From positions 124,001 to 188,000 of the forward strand of contig JAJEGH010000043.1 of the NCBI GenBank assembly GCA_022819985.1: a stretch of 64,000 nt of DNA. The letters are read 5' to 3'. A program made the position numbers and the translations under genes. The notes below the pieces were generated by a model that saw only the letters and a program-made list of their open reading frames with translations, was not told the DNA's origin and ran no database searches. Below, piece by piece: positions 1 to 11,321 of the stretch. The DNA comes from Alphaproteobacteria bacterium (GTDB lineage Bacteria; Pseudomonadota; Alphaproteobacteria; Bin65). Position 1 is the stretch's first letter; each line of letters opens with the position of its first letter.

Positions 1-138
1 GCGCCGCGGCTGGCGCCCGGCGGTATCCTGCTCGGCGACCGGGACATGGGCTGCGCCGGCCTGACCCGGCTCGAAACCCCGGCCGTACCATTGCCCGAAG
101 GGATCGCCCCCTGGCCCTATTACCTGTACCGGCGGTAA
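1..138 (+). CDS. 3' end of an unidentified gene
   Basis: The first 45 codons of the window are open in frame 1 and end at a TAA (136-138). The fragment includes LAPGGILLGD and ends in PWPYYLYRR. The LxPGGxLLG stretch resembles the last core strand of class I SAM-dependent methyltransferases, but this is too short to identify a family. It converges with the serine hydrolase on the opposite strand, leaving 13 bp between the two stop codons. The 5' part lies outside the window. Confidence 0.5.
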   Translation, partial: APRLAPGGILLGDRDMGCAGLTRLETPAVPLPEGIAPWPYYLYRR

Positions 139-151
139 CGACAGGGCCCGC

Positions 152-1360
152 TCAACGTCGCGCGGCGACGATCAGGGAGACGAGCCGGCCGAACTCGCGG
201 CGCAGGATGAAGCGGTCGTTTCGGCAGAAACCGGAATGCCTTCGGGCGTCGTCGAAACATTCAAGGGCAAGCGATTCCAGCGCTGCCTTCGGCGTCATGC
301 CCCCGCCCCGGACCAGGCCGAGGAAGCGCCGGAAGAAAACGGTCATGTCCGCCTGGTGGACGATCGCCGTGCGCCACGCCGGCACCACGATGAGCGCCTG
401 ATGGCCGAGGCCGAGCGCCCAGAAACTGCCTGCCGGCAGCCCGGTTTCCGCCGCCGGCACCCACCACAGATAGCTGTACCCGGCCCGCATGCCGCCCATG
501 CCGGTTGTGATCGCTTCCGCTGCGATGCGGTCGATCCAGGAGCGGGGCAGAAGGCGCTTTCCCTCGAGCATTCCGCCGTTGAGATAAAGCCGCCCGAACA
601 GGGCAAGGTCGCGTCCGGACATGCGGAACATCGCTGCCCGATGTCTCGAAACCTGCGGCGCAGCGATGTAGGAAACATCCGCGGGCGAAAAATCCACCAT
701 CCCCGCCGGCCGTGCAATGCCGGCCATGAATGCCGCGCCGACCGACAGGCCCGTGCGTCGCTCGAAGATCGTGGTCAGGGCGTTATAGTCCCAATTGTTG
801 TACGCCCATTTCGAACCCGGTTCGTTTTCGCCGGTACCGAGGCGGCGCGTCCTTTCCTCGCGCTGCCCTTCCTCGGCGGCGGCCCGGCGATTTATACCCG
901 AAACGCTCCGGATGAGATGCCGGACGGTCGCACGTTTCTGTCGCGGCGACAGGGGGTCCGGCGAATCGTCGATGCCGAGCTGCGCCAGCGTTGCGTCGAG
1001 GTCGATCCGTTTCGGTCCCCGGCCGGCATGCTGCCCGACAAGCGCGCTCAACAGCGCCTTGCGAATCGAGTGCACATTGTATCGCCGCGCGGCGTCGCCC
1101 AGCGACGCAACCGTCCTGCCGCGCGAAACGATCAGCAGCGTATCGGTGCTCAGGGTTTTCGCGAACGCGACAACCGCATCGAGTCCGCCCTTGTCCCAGC
1201 CCAGCCGGAGCGCATCCGCAGCGGCGGAGCCCGTTCCGGAGTGCGGCTCTTGGGCTTCCACGACGCCGGCCGCCGCAAGACCGGCTGCCAGGGCGAGCAG
1301 GAACGCGCCCGTCCTGCGCCTCCGGCCGCCTCCCGGATTGCCTTTCGTTGCGTCCGTCAT
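152..1360 (-). CDS. Beta-lactamase-fold serine hydrolase, exported
   Basis: A 402-aa member of the class C beta-lactamase / penicillin-binding-protein-like serine hydrolase family. The frame is open further upstream, but the ATG at 1360 is preferred: it places an Arg-rich stretch followed by a hydrophobic segment (about residues 13-36, ending VVEAQ) at the N terminus as a signal peptide, and leaves a gap to xthA. Visible motifs are SIRK (98-101, the SxxK nucleophile and general base), a YNN triad in WAYNNWDY (the YxN motif), and GLGHQ near the C terminus where the family has HxG/KTG. It probably acts in the periplasm as an esterase, amidase or peptidase. The substrate cannot be told from sequence, and the family name does not imply antibiotic resistance. 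Confidence 0.85.
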   Translation of the reverse strand: MTDATKGNPGGGRRRRTGAFLLALAAGLAAAGVVEAQEPHSGTGSAAADALRLGWDKGGLDAVVAFAKTLSTDTLLIVSRGRTVASLGDAARRYNVHSIRKALLSALVGQHAGRGPKRIDLDATLAQLGIDDSPDPLSPRQKRATVRHLIRSVSGINRRAAAEEGQREERTRRLGTGENEPGSKWAYNNWDYNALTTIFERRTGLSVGAAFMAGIARPAGMVDFSPADVSYIAAPQVSRHRAAMFRMSGRDLALFGRLYLNGGMLEGKRLLPRSWIDRIAAEAITTGMGGMRAGYSYLWWVPAAETGLPAGSFWALGLGHQALIVVPAWRTAIVHQADMTVFFRRFLGLVRGGGMTPKAALESLALECFDDARRHSGFCRNDRFILRREFGRLVSLIVAARR

Positions 1361-1418
1361 CCGGCTGCATGTGGGGAACGGCCGCGGCACTGCAAGGGTG
1401 CCGCGCGGGGGCCGGCAG

Positions 1419-2207
1419 TCAGATATCCAGTTCGACAAGCACCGGCGCGTGATCCGATGCCCTTTCCCAGTCCCGTGCATCCATCACCACTCGGGCCGCC
1501 CGGATTTTCGGCGCCAGCGGCGGCGTGACCCAGATATGGTCCAGCCGCCGGCCCCGGTTCGAGGCGCGCCAGTCGCGCGCGCGGTAGCTCCACCAGCTGT
1601 ACAGCTTTTCCGCCGGGTCGATTTTCGTGCGCACCGCGTCGACCCACCGATGGGCCGCCTGCATCCGCCCGAAATGCTCGACCTCGACCGGCGTGTGGCT
1701 CACCACCTTCAGAAGCTGCCTGTGGGACCAGACGTCGGTTTCGAGCGGCGCAACATTCAGGTCGCCGACCAGGATGCGCGGCTTCGACGGGTCCTGCGCC
1801 GCCCACCATTCGGCTTGTTCGGTCATGAAGCGCAATTTGTGCGCGAATTTCGGATTGGTCTCCGGGTCGGGCTCGTCTCCGCCCGACGGCAGGTAGACAT
1901 TGTGCAACTCGATTCCGCCGGGCAGCATCGCCGACTGGTGGCGCGCATCGTCGATAGCGCACCAGTTATGCCGGGCGTGGCCTGTCAACGGTACGCGCGA
2001 AAGGACCGCCACTCCGTGATAGGCCTTCATGCCGAAGATTTCGATATGCGGGAAACCGGATGCGCGCAGCGCCTCCAGCGGAAACTTGCCGTCCTCGACC
2101 TTGGTTTCCTGCAGGCAGATGACGTCCGGGTCTTCGGCTGCGACCAGCCGTTCGATCAGATGGAGGCGCGGGCGGATCGAATTGATGTTCCAGGTGACGA
2201 GTTTCAT
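1419..2207 (-). CDS. xthA: Exodeoxyribonuclease III
   Basis: 262 aa, the normal length for XthA. The enzyme nicks DNA at abasic sites and removes 3' blocking groups in base excision repair; the family also has 3'-5' exonuclease activity. The EEP-fold motifs are all present: N-terminal WNINS, LQETK with metal ligand E34, Y105 in VYLPSGG, GDLNVAP (D149, N151) and the terminal SDHAPV with D252/H253. The start MKLVTWN is the family's usual N terminus. It lies between a serine hydrolase and an amidotransferase gene on the same strand, 58 bp and 32 bp away, so it may share a transcript with the amidotransferase upstream. Confidence 0.97.
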   Translation of the reverse strand: MKLVTWNINSIRPRLHLIERLVAAEDPDVICLQETKVEDGKFPLEALRASGFPHIEIFGMKAYHGVAVLSRVPLTGHARHNWCAIDDARHQSAMLPGGIELHNVYLPSGGDEPDPETNPKFAHKLRFMTEQAEWWAAQDPSKPRILVGDLNVAPLETDVWSHRQLLKVVSHTPVEVEHFGRMQAAHRWVDAVRTKIDPAEKLYSWWSYRARDWRASNRGRRLDHIWVTPPLAPKIRAARVVMDARDWERASDHAPVLVELDI

Positions 2208-2239
2208 GCCCGCAACGTCGTCCGAAGATCGGTGCGGCG

Positions 2240-3037
2240 CTATTCCGCGGCGGTCAGCAGGCCGCCAGCCGCGTCCGTGCCGGCATAGGCCCTGACCGCC
2301 GCGCCGAACGCCTCGAACAGGGTGCGGCTGTTATCGTCCGAGTCGTGGGTGATTTCGGGATGCCATTGCACGCCGAGCACGAAGCCGGGGCTTTCCGGAA
2401 AGTCGATCGCCTCGACGACCCCGTCGTCCGTCACCGCGTTGATCCGCGCGCCCGGCGCCGGCTCCCGGATGCCCTGCGCATGCAGCGTATTCACGACGAT
2501 CCTGTCGGCGTCGAGAATCCGGCGCAACAGGCCCTGCCCGGCGATGGCGATCGGGTGCTGGCGCGCCGACCGCACGCCCTTCGGCCGGGTCTTGTCCGAC
2601 CGGTGATCCCGGTGGCCCGGCACCTCGTGCAGCTTGCCGTGCAGGCTGCCGCCCATGGCGACGTTCAACTCCTGGATGCCGCGGCAGATGGCGAAAACCG
2701 GGATGCCGCGGCGGACTGCGCCGCGGATCAGCGGCAGTGTCGTGGCGTCCCGGTCCGGGTCGTTGAAATCGCCCTCGAAGGGTTCGGCGTCGTAGTGGTG
2801 GGGCTCGACATTCGACGGACTGCCGGTGAGAAGAAGGCCGTCCAGCCGGTCCAGAATGCTGTCGATCGCGCCGGCGGGAAACAGGCGCGCCATAGCAGGT
2901 ACCGCCAGCGGCACGCAGCCGGAGGTTTCCAGCAGCGCCTCGAGATTGCGCTCCATGACCCAGTGGCCGTGAAAAATGTCGAAAGCGCGCCGGCAGGCCG
3001 AAACGCCGACGATCGGGACGGGTCGGGAAACTGTCAT
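2240..3037 (-). CDS. Class I glutamine amidotransferase, gamma-glutamyl-GABA hydrolase-like
   Basis: A 265-aa Peptidase C26 / PuuD-type protein, predicted to hydrolyse gamma-glutamyl amides such as gamma-Glu-GABA in polyamine breakdown. The catalytic triad is visible: C118 in the nucleophile elbow FAICRGIQE, and H226 and E228 in GVQWHPE. LTGSPSNVEP (71-80) is the usual oxyanion-loop region. Start choice is uncertain: a GTG at 3046 lies three codons upstream and is about equally likely, because neither has a clean Shine-Dalgarno. No other put genes are nearby, so the substrate is inferred from family only. Confidence 0.88.
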   Translation of the reverse strand: MTVSRPVPIVGVSACRRAFDIFHGHWVMERNLEALLETSGCVPLAVPAMARLFPAGAIDSILDRLDGLLLTGSPSNVEPHHYDAEPFEGDFNDPDRDATTLPLIRGAVRRGIPVFAICRGIQELNVAMGGSLHGKLHEVPGHRDHRSDKTRPKGVRSARQHPIAIAGQGLLRRILDADRIVVNTLHAQGIREPAPGARINAVTDDGVVEAIDFPESPGFVLGVQWHPEITHDSDDNSRTLFEAFGAAVRAYAGTDAAGGLLTAAE

Positions 3038-3085
3038 GGCGCGCACTATAATCCCGCGCGCCGGGGCGTAAACCGCTTCTTCCGG

Positions 3086-3721
3086 CTACCGGTCATGCCC
3101 GGCATGCGGGAGGCGGTTCCCCGGCAGCGAAAACAGCATCGGATCGAGGGGCGGATCGAGCCGCGTTTCGGACAGCGTCACCCGCGTCAGCCGGTTCTGG
3201 GGATCGACGACCGTCCAGCCGGCCAGATCGAGAGTCTGCCGTTCGAATATCAGGATAATCCGGCCCTGGCGGGGTGCGCCGGCTCGCACGACAGTCACGA
3301 AGATCCGATGCGCCGTCCGGCGGATCCCGGTGACGCGAATGTCGCGGTCGAAGCGTATCCGCTCGCGCACCAGAATGCCGGCGGGCGTCGAATTCAGCGG
3401 AAAATACTGCGGTTCCCGGCGCTCGCCCTGAATCACGATCAGCCAGAGGCGCGAAGTGAGGAGCACCATGTCCCGCCGATCGAACTGGATGCGCATAAGG
3501 CCCGGCCGCTGGATGAAGATATCGCCGCGGAAGACTTCGCCGCCGGGCGAAACCTGCCGGAACCGGGTGCGCAGCGTGCGGAAGCCGTTGACCTTTTCTT
3601 CGATGCGCCTGAGGTCGGCGCGGTCCTCTGCGGTCAAACGGGCGGATGCCGGCGTCTGTGCGGCGACGCCGGTCGTCAGGACGAGCGCGGTCAGGGCCGG
3701 TAACGCGCGCAACAGCTTCAT
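3086..3721 (-). CDS. lolA: Outer-membrane lipoprotein carrier protein, LolA-like
   Basis: 211 aa with an N-terminal signal peptide (hydrophobic residues 4-20, likely cleavage near VAAQ). The rest fits the LolA / DUF2092-like half-barrel: a helix with FRTLRTRFRQVSPGGEVFRGDIFIQRPGLMR-type spacing, followed by beta strands ending in LFSLPGNRLP. LolA shuttles lipoproteins across the periplasm from LolCDE to LolB. It sits 48 bp downstream of ftsK on the same strand, the usual alphaproteobacterial order, and was probably co-transcribed with it. Sequence divergence in this family is high, so membership rests on pattern and synteny. Confidence 0.85.
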   Translation of the reverse strand: MKLLRALPALTALVLTTGVAAQTPASARLTAEDRADLRRIEEKVNGFRTLRTRFRQVSPGGEVFRGDIFIQRPGLMRIQFDRRDMVLLTSRLWLIVIQGERREPQYFPLNSTPAGILVRERIRFDRDIRVTGIRRTAHRIFVTVVRAGAPRQGRIILIFERQTLDLAGWTVVDPQNRLTRVTLSETRLDPPLDPMLFSLPGNRLPHAGHDR

Positions 3722-3769
3722 GGCGACCTCGAAAGCGGCCCGGCAGCGGGCCCCTGGGGCAACGACGGG

Positions 3770-6340
3770 TCAGGCGCCGGTCAGGATTTCCCGTTTCCCG
3801 GCATGGTTGGCCGGGCTCACGACGCCGCGCTGCTCCATCTGTTCGACGAGCCGCGCCGCCCGGTTATAGCCGATCTGCAGGCGGCGCTGAATGAAAGAGG
3901 TCGAGCATTTGCCCTCCGACATAACGATGTCGACCGCCTTGTTGTAGAGATCGTCGCCGCCGCTTTCCCCGCCGGCCGCGCCCGGCAGCCCGTCCTCTTC
4001 CTCTTCCTCGGTGATCCGGTCGAGATATTCCGGCTCGCCCTGGGTGCGCAGATAGGCCACCACTTCCTCGACCTCCTCGTCGCTGACGAAGGGGCCGTGC
4101 ACGCGGGTGATGCGCCCGCCGCCTGCCATGTAGAGCATGTCGCCCTGGCCGAGCAGCTGTTCTGCGCCCTGTTCTCCCAAGATGGTCCTGCTGTCGATCT
4201 TGGTCGTGACCTGGAAGGAGATGCGCGTCGGGAAGTTGGCCTTGATCGTGCCGGTAATGACGTCGACCGACGGGCGCTGGGTCGCCATGATGAGGTGGAT
4301 GCCGGCCGCCCGCGCCATCTGGGCAAGGCGCTGGACCGCGCCCTCGATATCCTTGCCCGCGACGAGCATGAGGTCGGCCATCTCGTCGACGATCACCACG
4401 ATGTAGGGCAGCGGGTCGAGGGACATTTCCCGCTCTTCCATGACCGGCCGGCCGTCTTCGTCGGTGCCGGTCCGGACATTCTCCGCGATCGTTTCCCCGT
4501 TCTTGCGGGCGTCGGCCAGGCGCTGGTTGTAGCCGTCGATATTGCGCACGCCCATTTTGGACATGGCCCGGTAGCGGTTCTCCATTTCCCGGACCGTCCA
4601 GCGCAAGGCGACGACCGCCTTTTTCGGATCGGTCACCACCGGCGCGAGCAACTGGGGTATGTCGTCGTAGATCGACAGCTCCAGCATCTTGGGGTCGATC
4701 ATGATGAACTTGCAGCGGTCCGGCGGCAGCCGGTAGAGCAGCGACAGGATCATCGTGTTGACCGCCACCGACTTGCCGGAACCCGTGGTGCCGGCGATCA
4801 GCAGGTGAGGCATCTTCGCCAGGTCGGCCAGGACCGGCGCGCCGCCGATATCCTTGCCCAACGCCAGCGCCAGCTTGTGGGTCGACCGCTCGAAGCTGCG
4901 CGCCGCCATCATCTCGCGCAGATAGACCGTCTCCCGGTTCTGGTTCGGCAATTCGATGCCGATCACGTTGCGGCCGGGCACGACGGCGACCCGGACCGAG
5001 AGGGCGCTCATCGACCGCGCGATGTCGTCCGCCAGGTTGATCACCCGGGACGATTTAACGCCCGGCGCCGGCTCCAGTTCGTACAGGGTGACTACCGGCC
5101 CCGGCCGGACCTTGACGATGCGCCCCTTGACGCCGAAGTCGGCCAGCACGGTTTCCAGATAGCGCGCATTCTGCTCCAGTGCCGTCGCGTCGAGATTGTC
5201 GCCGGCGCCGGGCGGAGGCTCCTGCAACAGGCTGAGGGCCGGGGTCTTGTACCGGCCCGGATCGAGATCGAGTTTCGGTTCGCGGGCTTCGCGCGCCCGG
5301 TCTCCCTGGGCCGGCGGCTTGGCCTTGTCAGCGATCAGCCGCGCGCCCCGTTTCAGGAACGGCCCGGTCCTGCCCCGTTTCGCCGCCCGCGCTGCGCCCT
5401 TCTTCCCGCCGGCGCCCGCTTCGGCATTGCCCGCTTCGGCCTCGCCCGGCGCACGGGATTTCCGCCGTCCGGCCTTCGCCTGTTCGCGTTTGACCTTGGA
5501 TGCGAGCGGTCGGGCCGCGATCTCCGCGGCCGGGCCGGCGTCCGGCGCTTCGGCGCCCGCGGAGTCCGGACCGAAATCGGGCTCTTCGCGCCCGCCCGGG
5601 CGCGCCGGGCGCTCGACCCGCAATTCGGTGCGCGCCGCGCGCCGCCGGAACGCAAGGCGCAGAGGCCAGAACAGCAGCCCACCGATCCGGCGCCACTCGC
5701 GCAGCGTCAGCCCCAGAACCGGCAACAGGAACACGGCGCCCAAGGCCAGGGCGGCCAGAACCGCGGGCCAGCCCTGCGCTGCGCTGCCGAGCAGGTCGCG
5801 CGCTGCGGTTGTCAGCGCCCGGCCGACGGCGCCGCCCGGCCCGGCATGGACCGGCCAGCCCTGCGCGCCCGGAATGCCGGCAAAGGCTGAGACCAGGAAC
5901 AGCAGGGCGAGGGGCAACAACAGCAGCCGCCAGCCGAAGGCGTCGAGCGGTGCGCCGCCGATCAGCCGTCCGGCCCAGGTGGCGAACGCCAGCACGACGA
6001 CATACCCGCCCACGCCGATCGCCTGCAGCACGGCGTCGGCCGCCCAGGCGCCGCCCCGTCCCAGGAGATTTCCGACCGGCGCCCCGGACTGCGTGTTCCA
6101 GGAGGAATCGGAAGGCGCATAGGTCAGCAGCGCCAGCAGGAAGGCGCCCGCAGCCAGCCCCAGCGCAATCCCGCAGACGCGGCGCCAACCGCGCTTCAGC
6201 AGATCTCTCATTTCCGGTGGCAGGAAGGTCCGCGCCGCGCCGCGCCGGGGCCGGGCGCCGGCCCGCGGCCCCGCGGTTCGTTTTTTCAACCGCCGGGGCG
6301 GGGGCTTGCCTTTGCCGGAAAGGGTGGCGGCGCGCGCCAT
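3770..6340 (-). CDS. ftsK: DNA translocase FtsK
   Basis: An 856-aa septal DNA pump that clears chromosome-dimer DNA from the closing septum. In order: a basic N terminus (1-55), several membrane segments (about 57-73, 111-128, 137-155, 193-210), a long Pro/Ala/Arg/Lys-rich linker (about 240-380), the alpha/beta motor with Walker A GTTGSGKS (517-524) and Walker B ending VDEMADLM (about 640), and a C-terminal winged-helix gamma domain (from about 790) containing [19 protein letters not shown], which reads KOPS and contacts XerD. The linker is much shorter than in E. coli FtsK, as in many alphaproteobacteria. Confidence 0.97.
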   Translation of the reverse strand: MARAATLSGKGKPPPRRLKKRTAGPRAGARPRRGAARTFLPPEMRDLLKRGWRRVCGIALGLAAGAFLLALLTYAPSDSSWNTQSGAPVGNLLGRGGAWAADAVLQAIGVGGYVVVLAFATWAGRLIGGAPLDAFGWRLLLLPLALLFLVSAFAGIPGAQGWPVHAGPGGAVGRALTTAARDLLGSAAQGWPAVLAALALGAVFLLPVLGLTLREWRRIGGLLFWPLRLAFRRRAARTELRVERPARPGGREEPDFGPDSAGAEAPDAGPAAEIAARPLASKVKREQAKAGRRKSRAPGEAEAGNAEAGAGGKKGAARAAKRGRTGPFLKRGARLIADKAKPPAQGDRAREAREPKLDLDPGRYKTPALSLLQEPPPGAGDNLDATALEQNARYLETVLADFGVKGRIVKVRPGPVVTLYELEPAPGVKSSRVINLADDIARSMSALSVRVAVVPGRNVIGIELPNQNRETVYLREMMAARSFERSTHKLALALGKDIGGAPVLADLAKMPHLLIAGTTGSGKSVAVNTMILSLLYRLPPDRCKFIMIDPKMLELSIYDDIPQLLAPVVTDPKKAVVALRWTVREMENRYRAMSKMGVRNIDGYNQRLADARKNGETIAENVRTGTDEDGRPVMEEREMSLDPLPYIVVIVDEMADLMLVAGKDIEGAVQRLAQMARAAGIHLIMATQRPSVDVITGTIKANFPTRISFQVTTKIDSRTILGEQGAEQLLGQGDMLYMAGGGRITRVHGPFVSDEEVEEVVAYLRTQGEPEYLDRITEEEEEDGLPGAAGGESGGDDLYNKAVDIVMSEGKCSTSFIQRRLQIGYNRAARLVEQMEQRGVVSPANHAGKREILTGA

Positions 6341-6412
6341 GGCTTCTCCCGATAGTGCCGAAACGATGCCGGGACCGCGTTTCGGTGGGCTGAAGTATAC
6401 AACAAACTACCG

Positions 6413-6443
6413 AAAATAAAAAAGGGGCGCTCAAGGCGCCCCT
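6413..6443 (-). terminator. Rho-independent terminator after the second amtB
   Basis: On the minus strand an 8-bp stem, AGGGGCGC pairing with GCGCCCCT around a five-base loop, is followed by a tract of nine Ts interrupted by one A. It starts 22 bp past the amtB stop, so it ends the glnK-amtB-amtB transcript and insulates ftsK, whose start is 73 bp further on. Confidence 0.9.
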
Positions 6444-6465
6444 GAATTACCGTAGAGTCAGGTGT

Positions 6466-7695
6466 TTATCGCTTTATGAATTCTTCTTCCGGATATGCAC
6501 CGATATTATGTATCGCAAGATCGGCGCCCCTGTCTTCTTCTTCCTCAGTCAGGCGAATGCCTATCGTAAATTTGACCACGCCATAGGCAATGGCGCCGGC
6601 TGCGAGCGCATAGCCGGCGCCGGCCAGCGAACCGACCAGTTGCGACAGGAAGGAGACGCCGCCCAGCCCGCCAAGCGCCGTCAGTCCGAAGATGCCGCAG
6701 GCGATGCCGCCCCACAGGCCGCACAGGCCGTGCAGCGGCCAGACGCCGAGAACGTCATCGATCTTCCAGCGGTTCTGGCACAGCATGAACGTGACGACGA
6801 ACAGCACGCCGGCCACCGCGCCGGTCGCCAGCGCGCCGATCGGATGCATCAGGTTGGAACCGGCGCAGACCGCGACCAGCCCTGCCAGCGCCCCGTTATG
6901 GACAAAGCCGGGGTCGCGCCTGCCGACGACGGTTGCGGCGAGCAGGCCGCCGGCCATCGCCATCACCGAATTGAGCGCGACCAGGCCGGTAACGTCGGCG
7001 AGCTTCTGGGCGCTCATGACGTTGAAGCCGAACCAGCCGACGGACAGGATCCAGCTGCCCAGGGCCAGGAACGGGATGTTGGACGGCGGAATGGGGCTCG
7101 CGCTGCCGTCCTTGCGATAGCGGCCCCGGCGCGCGCCGAGCAGCAGAACGGCCGACAGCGCCATCCAGCCGCCGACGGCGTGGACGACGATCGATCCGGC
7201 GAAATCGTTGAACGGCGCGCCGAAGCTGCTTTCCAGCCAACCCTGGATGCCGAAATTGCCGTTCCAGACGATGCCCTCGAACAGCGGATAGAACACACCG
7301 ACCAGGATCGCCGAGGCCAGCACCTGCGGCCAGAAGCGCGCCCGCTCGGCGATGCCGCCGGAAATGATGGCCGGGATCGCGGCGGCGAAGGTCAGCAGGA
7401 AGAAGAACTTCACCAGGTCGTAGCCGCTTTTGGCGAAGGGGCTGCCCTCGGCGGCGCCGGTCAGCATCGCCGCGTCGGCGAGGAAGTTCACGCCGTAGGC
7501 CACCATGTAGCCGATGAAGAAATAGACGACCGTCGACACGCAGAAATCGGCGAACAGCTTGACCAGCGCGTTGACCTGGTTCTTGCGCCGGACCGTGCCG
7601 ACCTCGAGAAACGCAAAGCCCGCATGCATGGCGAGCACCATGACCGCGCCCATCAGGACGAACAGAACGTCGCCGCCCGATTTGAATGCCTCCAT
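6466..7695 (-). CDS. amtB: Ammonium transporter, second AmtB paralogue
   Basis: A 409-aa Amt/Rh channel with about eleven membrane helices and no obvious cleaved signal peptide. The two pore histidines lie in IVVHAVGGW and WPLHGLCGLWGG. It differs clearly from the neighbouring amtB at 7904: the N terminus starts directly in a helix, and the C-terminal tail after the last helix is EEEEDRGADLAIHNIGAYPEEEFIKR-like, acidic and longer. It has its own strong Shine-Dalgarno (AGGAGGG) a few bases before the ATG. It lies 208 bp downstream of the first amtB, separated by a stable hairpin, and probably belongs to the same nitrogen-regulated transcript. Confidence 0.93.
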   Translation of the reverse strand: MEAFKSGGDVLFVLMGAVMVLAMHAGFAFLEVGTVRRKNQVNALVKLFADFCVSTVVYFFIGYMVAYGVNFLADAAMLTGAAEGSPFAKSGYDLVKFFFLLTFAAAIPAIISGGIAERARFWPQVLASAILVGVFYPLFEGIVWNGNFGIQGWLESSFGAPFNDFAGSIVVHAVGGWMALSAVLLLGARRGRYRKDGSASPIPPSNIPFLALGSWILSVGWFGFNVMSAQKLADVTGLVALNSVMAMAGGLLAATVVGRRDPGFVHNGALAGLVAVCAGSNLMHPIGALATGAVAGVLFVVTFMLCQNRWKIDDVLGVWPLHGLCGLWGGIACGIFGLTALGGLGGVSFLSQLVGSLAGAGYALAAGAIAYGVVKFTIGIRLTEEEEDRGADLAIHNIGAYPEEEFIKR

Positions 7696-7813
7696 GGATA
7701 TTCCCTCCTGTTTGAACTCTTTTCCGGCCCGCCGGGGCGGTTACGACTGTTCTGCCGTGCGCTGGCGGGTGCCGGCAACCGGGCGGTAAACCCGGTGGTA
7801 AACCCGGCGGCAG

Positions 7814-7844
7814 ACCCGGCCCGGGTCGTCGATCCGGGCCGGGT
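7814..7844. repeat. Perfect 11-bp inverted repeat between the two amtB genes
   Basis: ACCCGGCCCGG is followed after nine bases by its exact reverse complement. No T tract follows on either strand, so it is not a standard terminator. It could stabilise the upstream glnK-amtB mRNA end or lower read-through into the second amtB. Degenerate copies of GGTAAACCCGG lie just before it (about 7786-7818). Confidence 0.6.
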
Positions 7845-7903
7845 TCGCTCGATACTGCCGGAGCGGCGCCGGGGGCAGTTCGGCCCCGGCGCGTCCGGTC
7901 CGG

Positions 7904-9208
7904 TTACTGGACCGTTTCGCCATGGAGTTCGAGGTCGAGGCTGCCACGCTCGATCTCTTCGCTCACCCGAAGCCCGGTGATCGCCTTGACGACGACCAGA
8001 ATGACGAAGGTCAGGACGCCGGTCCACACGATGGTCGCGGCAATGCCGTAGATCTGCGGCAGGATCTGCGCGAAATTGCCGTCGATCCAGCCGACCGCGT
8101 CCTCGCCGCCGGTGACGAACCGGGTGGCGAAAACGCCGGTCAGCAGGGCGCCGACGATGCCGCCGACGCCGTGAATACCGAAAACGTCGAGCGAATCGTC
8201 GTATCCCAGCCTGTGCTTGAGGCTGGTAGACGCCCAGTAGCAGACCAGGCCGGCCGCAAGGCCGATGACGATCGCGCCCAGGACGCCGACGAAGCCGGAG
8301 GCCGGCGTGATCGCGACCAGGCCGGCGACGGCACCGGAGACGATGCCCAGGACGCTCGGCTTGCCCCGCTGCATCCACTCCGCGAAGGTCCAGGCGAGCG
8401 CCGCGACGGCGGTCGCCAGCTGGGTGACCAGCATGGCGAAGCCCGCGCCCGTTCCGGCGGTCAGCGCCGAGCCGGCATTGAAGCCGAACCAGCCGACCCA
8501 GAGGAGCGACGCGCCGATCACGCTCAGCGTGAGATTGTGGGGCGCCATGTTTTCCCGGCCGTAGTTCAGCCGCTTGCCGACCACGATGGCCGCGACCAGG
8601 GCGGCGACGCCGGAATTGATATGCACGACCGTGCCGCCGGCGAAGTCCAGCGCGCCGAGCCCGCCGATCCAGCCGCCCGATCCCCACACCCAGTGGCAGA
8701 TCGGCGCGTAAACGACGATCAGCCAGATGACCGTGAAGAGCAGCATGGCGGAGAATTTCATGCGGTCGACGAAGGCGCCGACGATCAGCGCCGGCGTGAT
8801 GATAGCGAAGGTCATCTGGAACATCGCGAAGACGCTCTCGGGGATCGAGCCGGACATGGAGTCCGGCGCGATGCCGGCCAGGAACAACTGCGAAAAGCCG
8901 CCGAGGAACGGACCCTCGCCGCCGAAGGCGATGGAATATCCGACGACGACCCAGACGACGGACGCGACACAGCAGACGGCGAAGACCTGCATCAGAACGC
9001 TCAGCACGTTCTTCTTGCGCACCATGCCGCCGTAAAACAGGGCGAGCCCCGGAATCGTCATCAGCAGGACGAGCGCCGTCGCGGTCAGCATCCAGGCCGT
9101 ATCGCCCGAATCCAGCTTGTCGGCTGCCATAGCCGTGCCGGGCAGCAGGAAGGCGGCGATCCCGGCGAGCGCCGCCGGGAGGCCGCATGTGTTGCGAAGG
9201 TTCGGCAT
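7904..9208 (-). CDS. amtB: Ammonium transporter, GlnK-paired AmtB
   Basis: 434 aa, canonical bacterial AmtB length. An N-terminal signal-like segment (about 8-29, ending TAMAADK) precedes eleven membrane helices. Pore histidines are in VVHINSG and FGIHGVGG, and the FYGGMVRKKNVLSVLMQ stretch in the first helices is typical. The gene starts 13 bp after the glnK stop; GlnK plugs this type of channel when nitrogen is plentiful. It is transcribed from the sigma54 promoter upstream of glnK. Confidence 0.96.
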   Translation of the reverse strand: MPNLRNTCGLPAALAGIAAFLLPGTAMAADKLDSGDTAWMLTATALVLLMTIPGLALFYGGMVRKKNVLSVLMQVFAVCCVASVVWVVVGYSIAFGGEGPFLGGFSQLFLAGIAPDSMSGSIPESVFAMFQMTFAIITPALIVGAFVDRMKFSAMLLFTVIWLIVVYAPICHWVWGSGGWIGGLGALDFAGGTVVHINSGVAALVAAIVVGKRLNYGRENMAPHNLTLSVIGASLLWVGWFGFNAGSALTAGTGAGFAMLVTQLATAVAALAWTFAEWMQRGKPSVLGIVSGAVAGLVAITPASGFVGVLGAIVIGLAAGLVCYWASTSLKHRLGYDDSLDVFGIHGVGGIVGALLTGVFATRFVTGGEDAVGWIDGNFAQILPQIYGIAATIVWTGVLTFVILVVVKAITGLRVSEEIERGSLDLELHGETVQ

Positions 9209-9221
9209 GCTCCGGACTCCC

Positions 9222-11094
<1,873 letters not shown>

Positions 11095-11132
11095 CCGCCG
11101 GCCGGGCCGGAGCGTGCATCGGATGGAGCTAC

Positions 11133-11300
11133 GGCCCCCTCGATACGGCCCCCTCGATACGGCCCCCTCGATACGGCCCCCTCGATACGGCGCTGGCGCG
11201 CCTACTCGGGATGAGGGAGTTGGGGGGTCCGGAAGCCTGAACGCCACTCTCACCCTCACCCTGAGTAGCCCCGGCCGTCAGGCCGGGGCGTATCGAAGGG
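11133..11300. repeat. Palindromic intergenic element, copy A
   Basis: It begins with four exact 14-bp copies of GGCCCCCTCGATAC (11133-11188). Next come GGCGCTGGCGCGCC and CTACTCGGGATGAGGG, a spacer, and the inverted partner CCCTGAGTAGCC, an 8-bp hairpin (11269-11288) and GTATCGAAGGG. The layout, with two opposed arms both carrying the CTACTCGGGATGAGGG / GTATCGA boxes, is shared with the element at 61895-62029, so this is a dispersed family. It fills the gap between two convergent genes and could also act as a bidirectional terminator. Confidence 0.85.
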
Positions 11301-11321
11301 TCCGCTGGAAACAGGCGCGAG

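Noticed and set aside
152-1360. Serine hydrolase considered as an antibiotic-resistance beta-lactamase
   Set aside because: Only the SxxK, YxN and GxGHQ-type motifs of the broad family are seen; the true class C KTG box is not.
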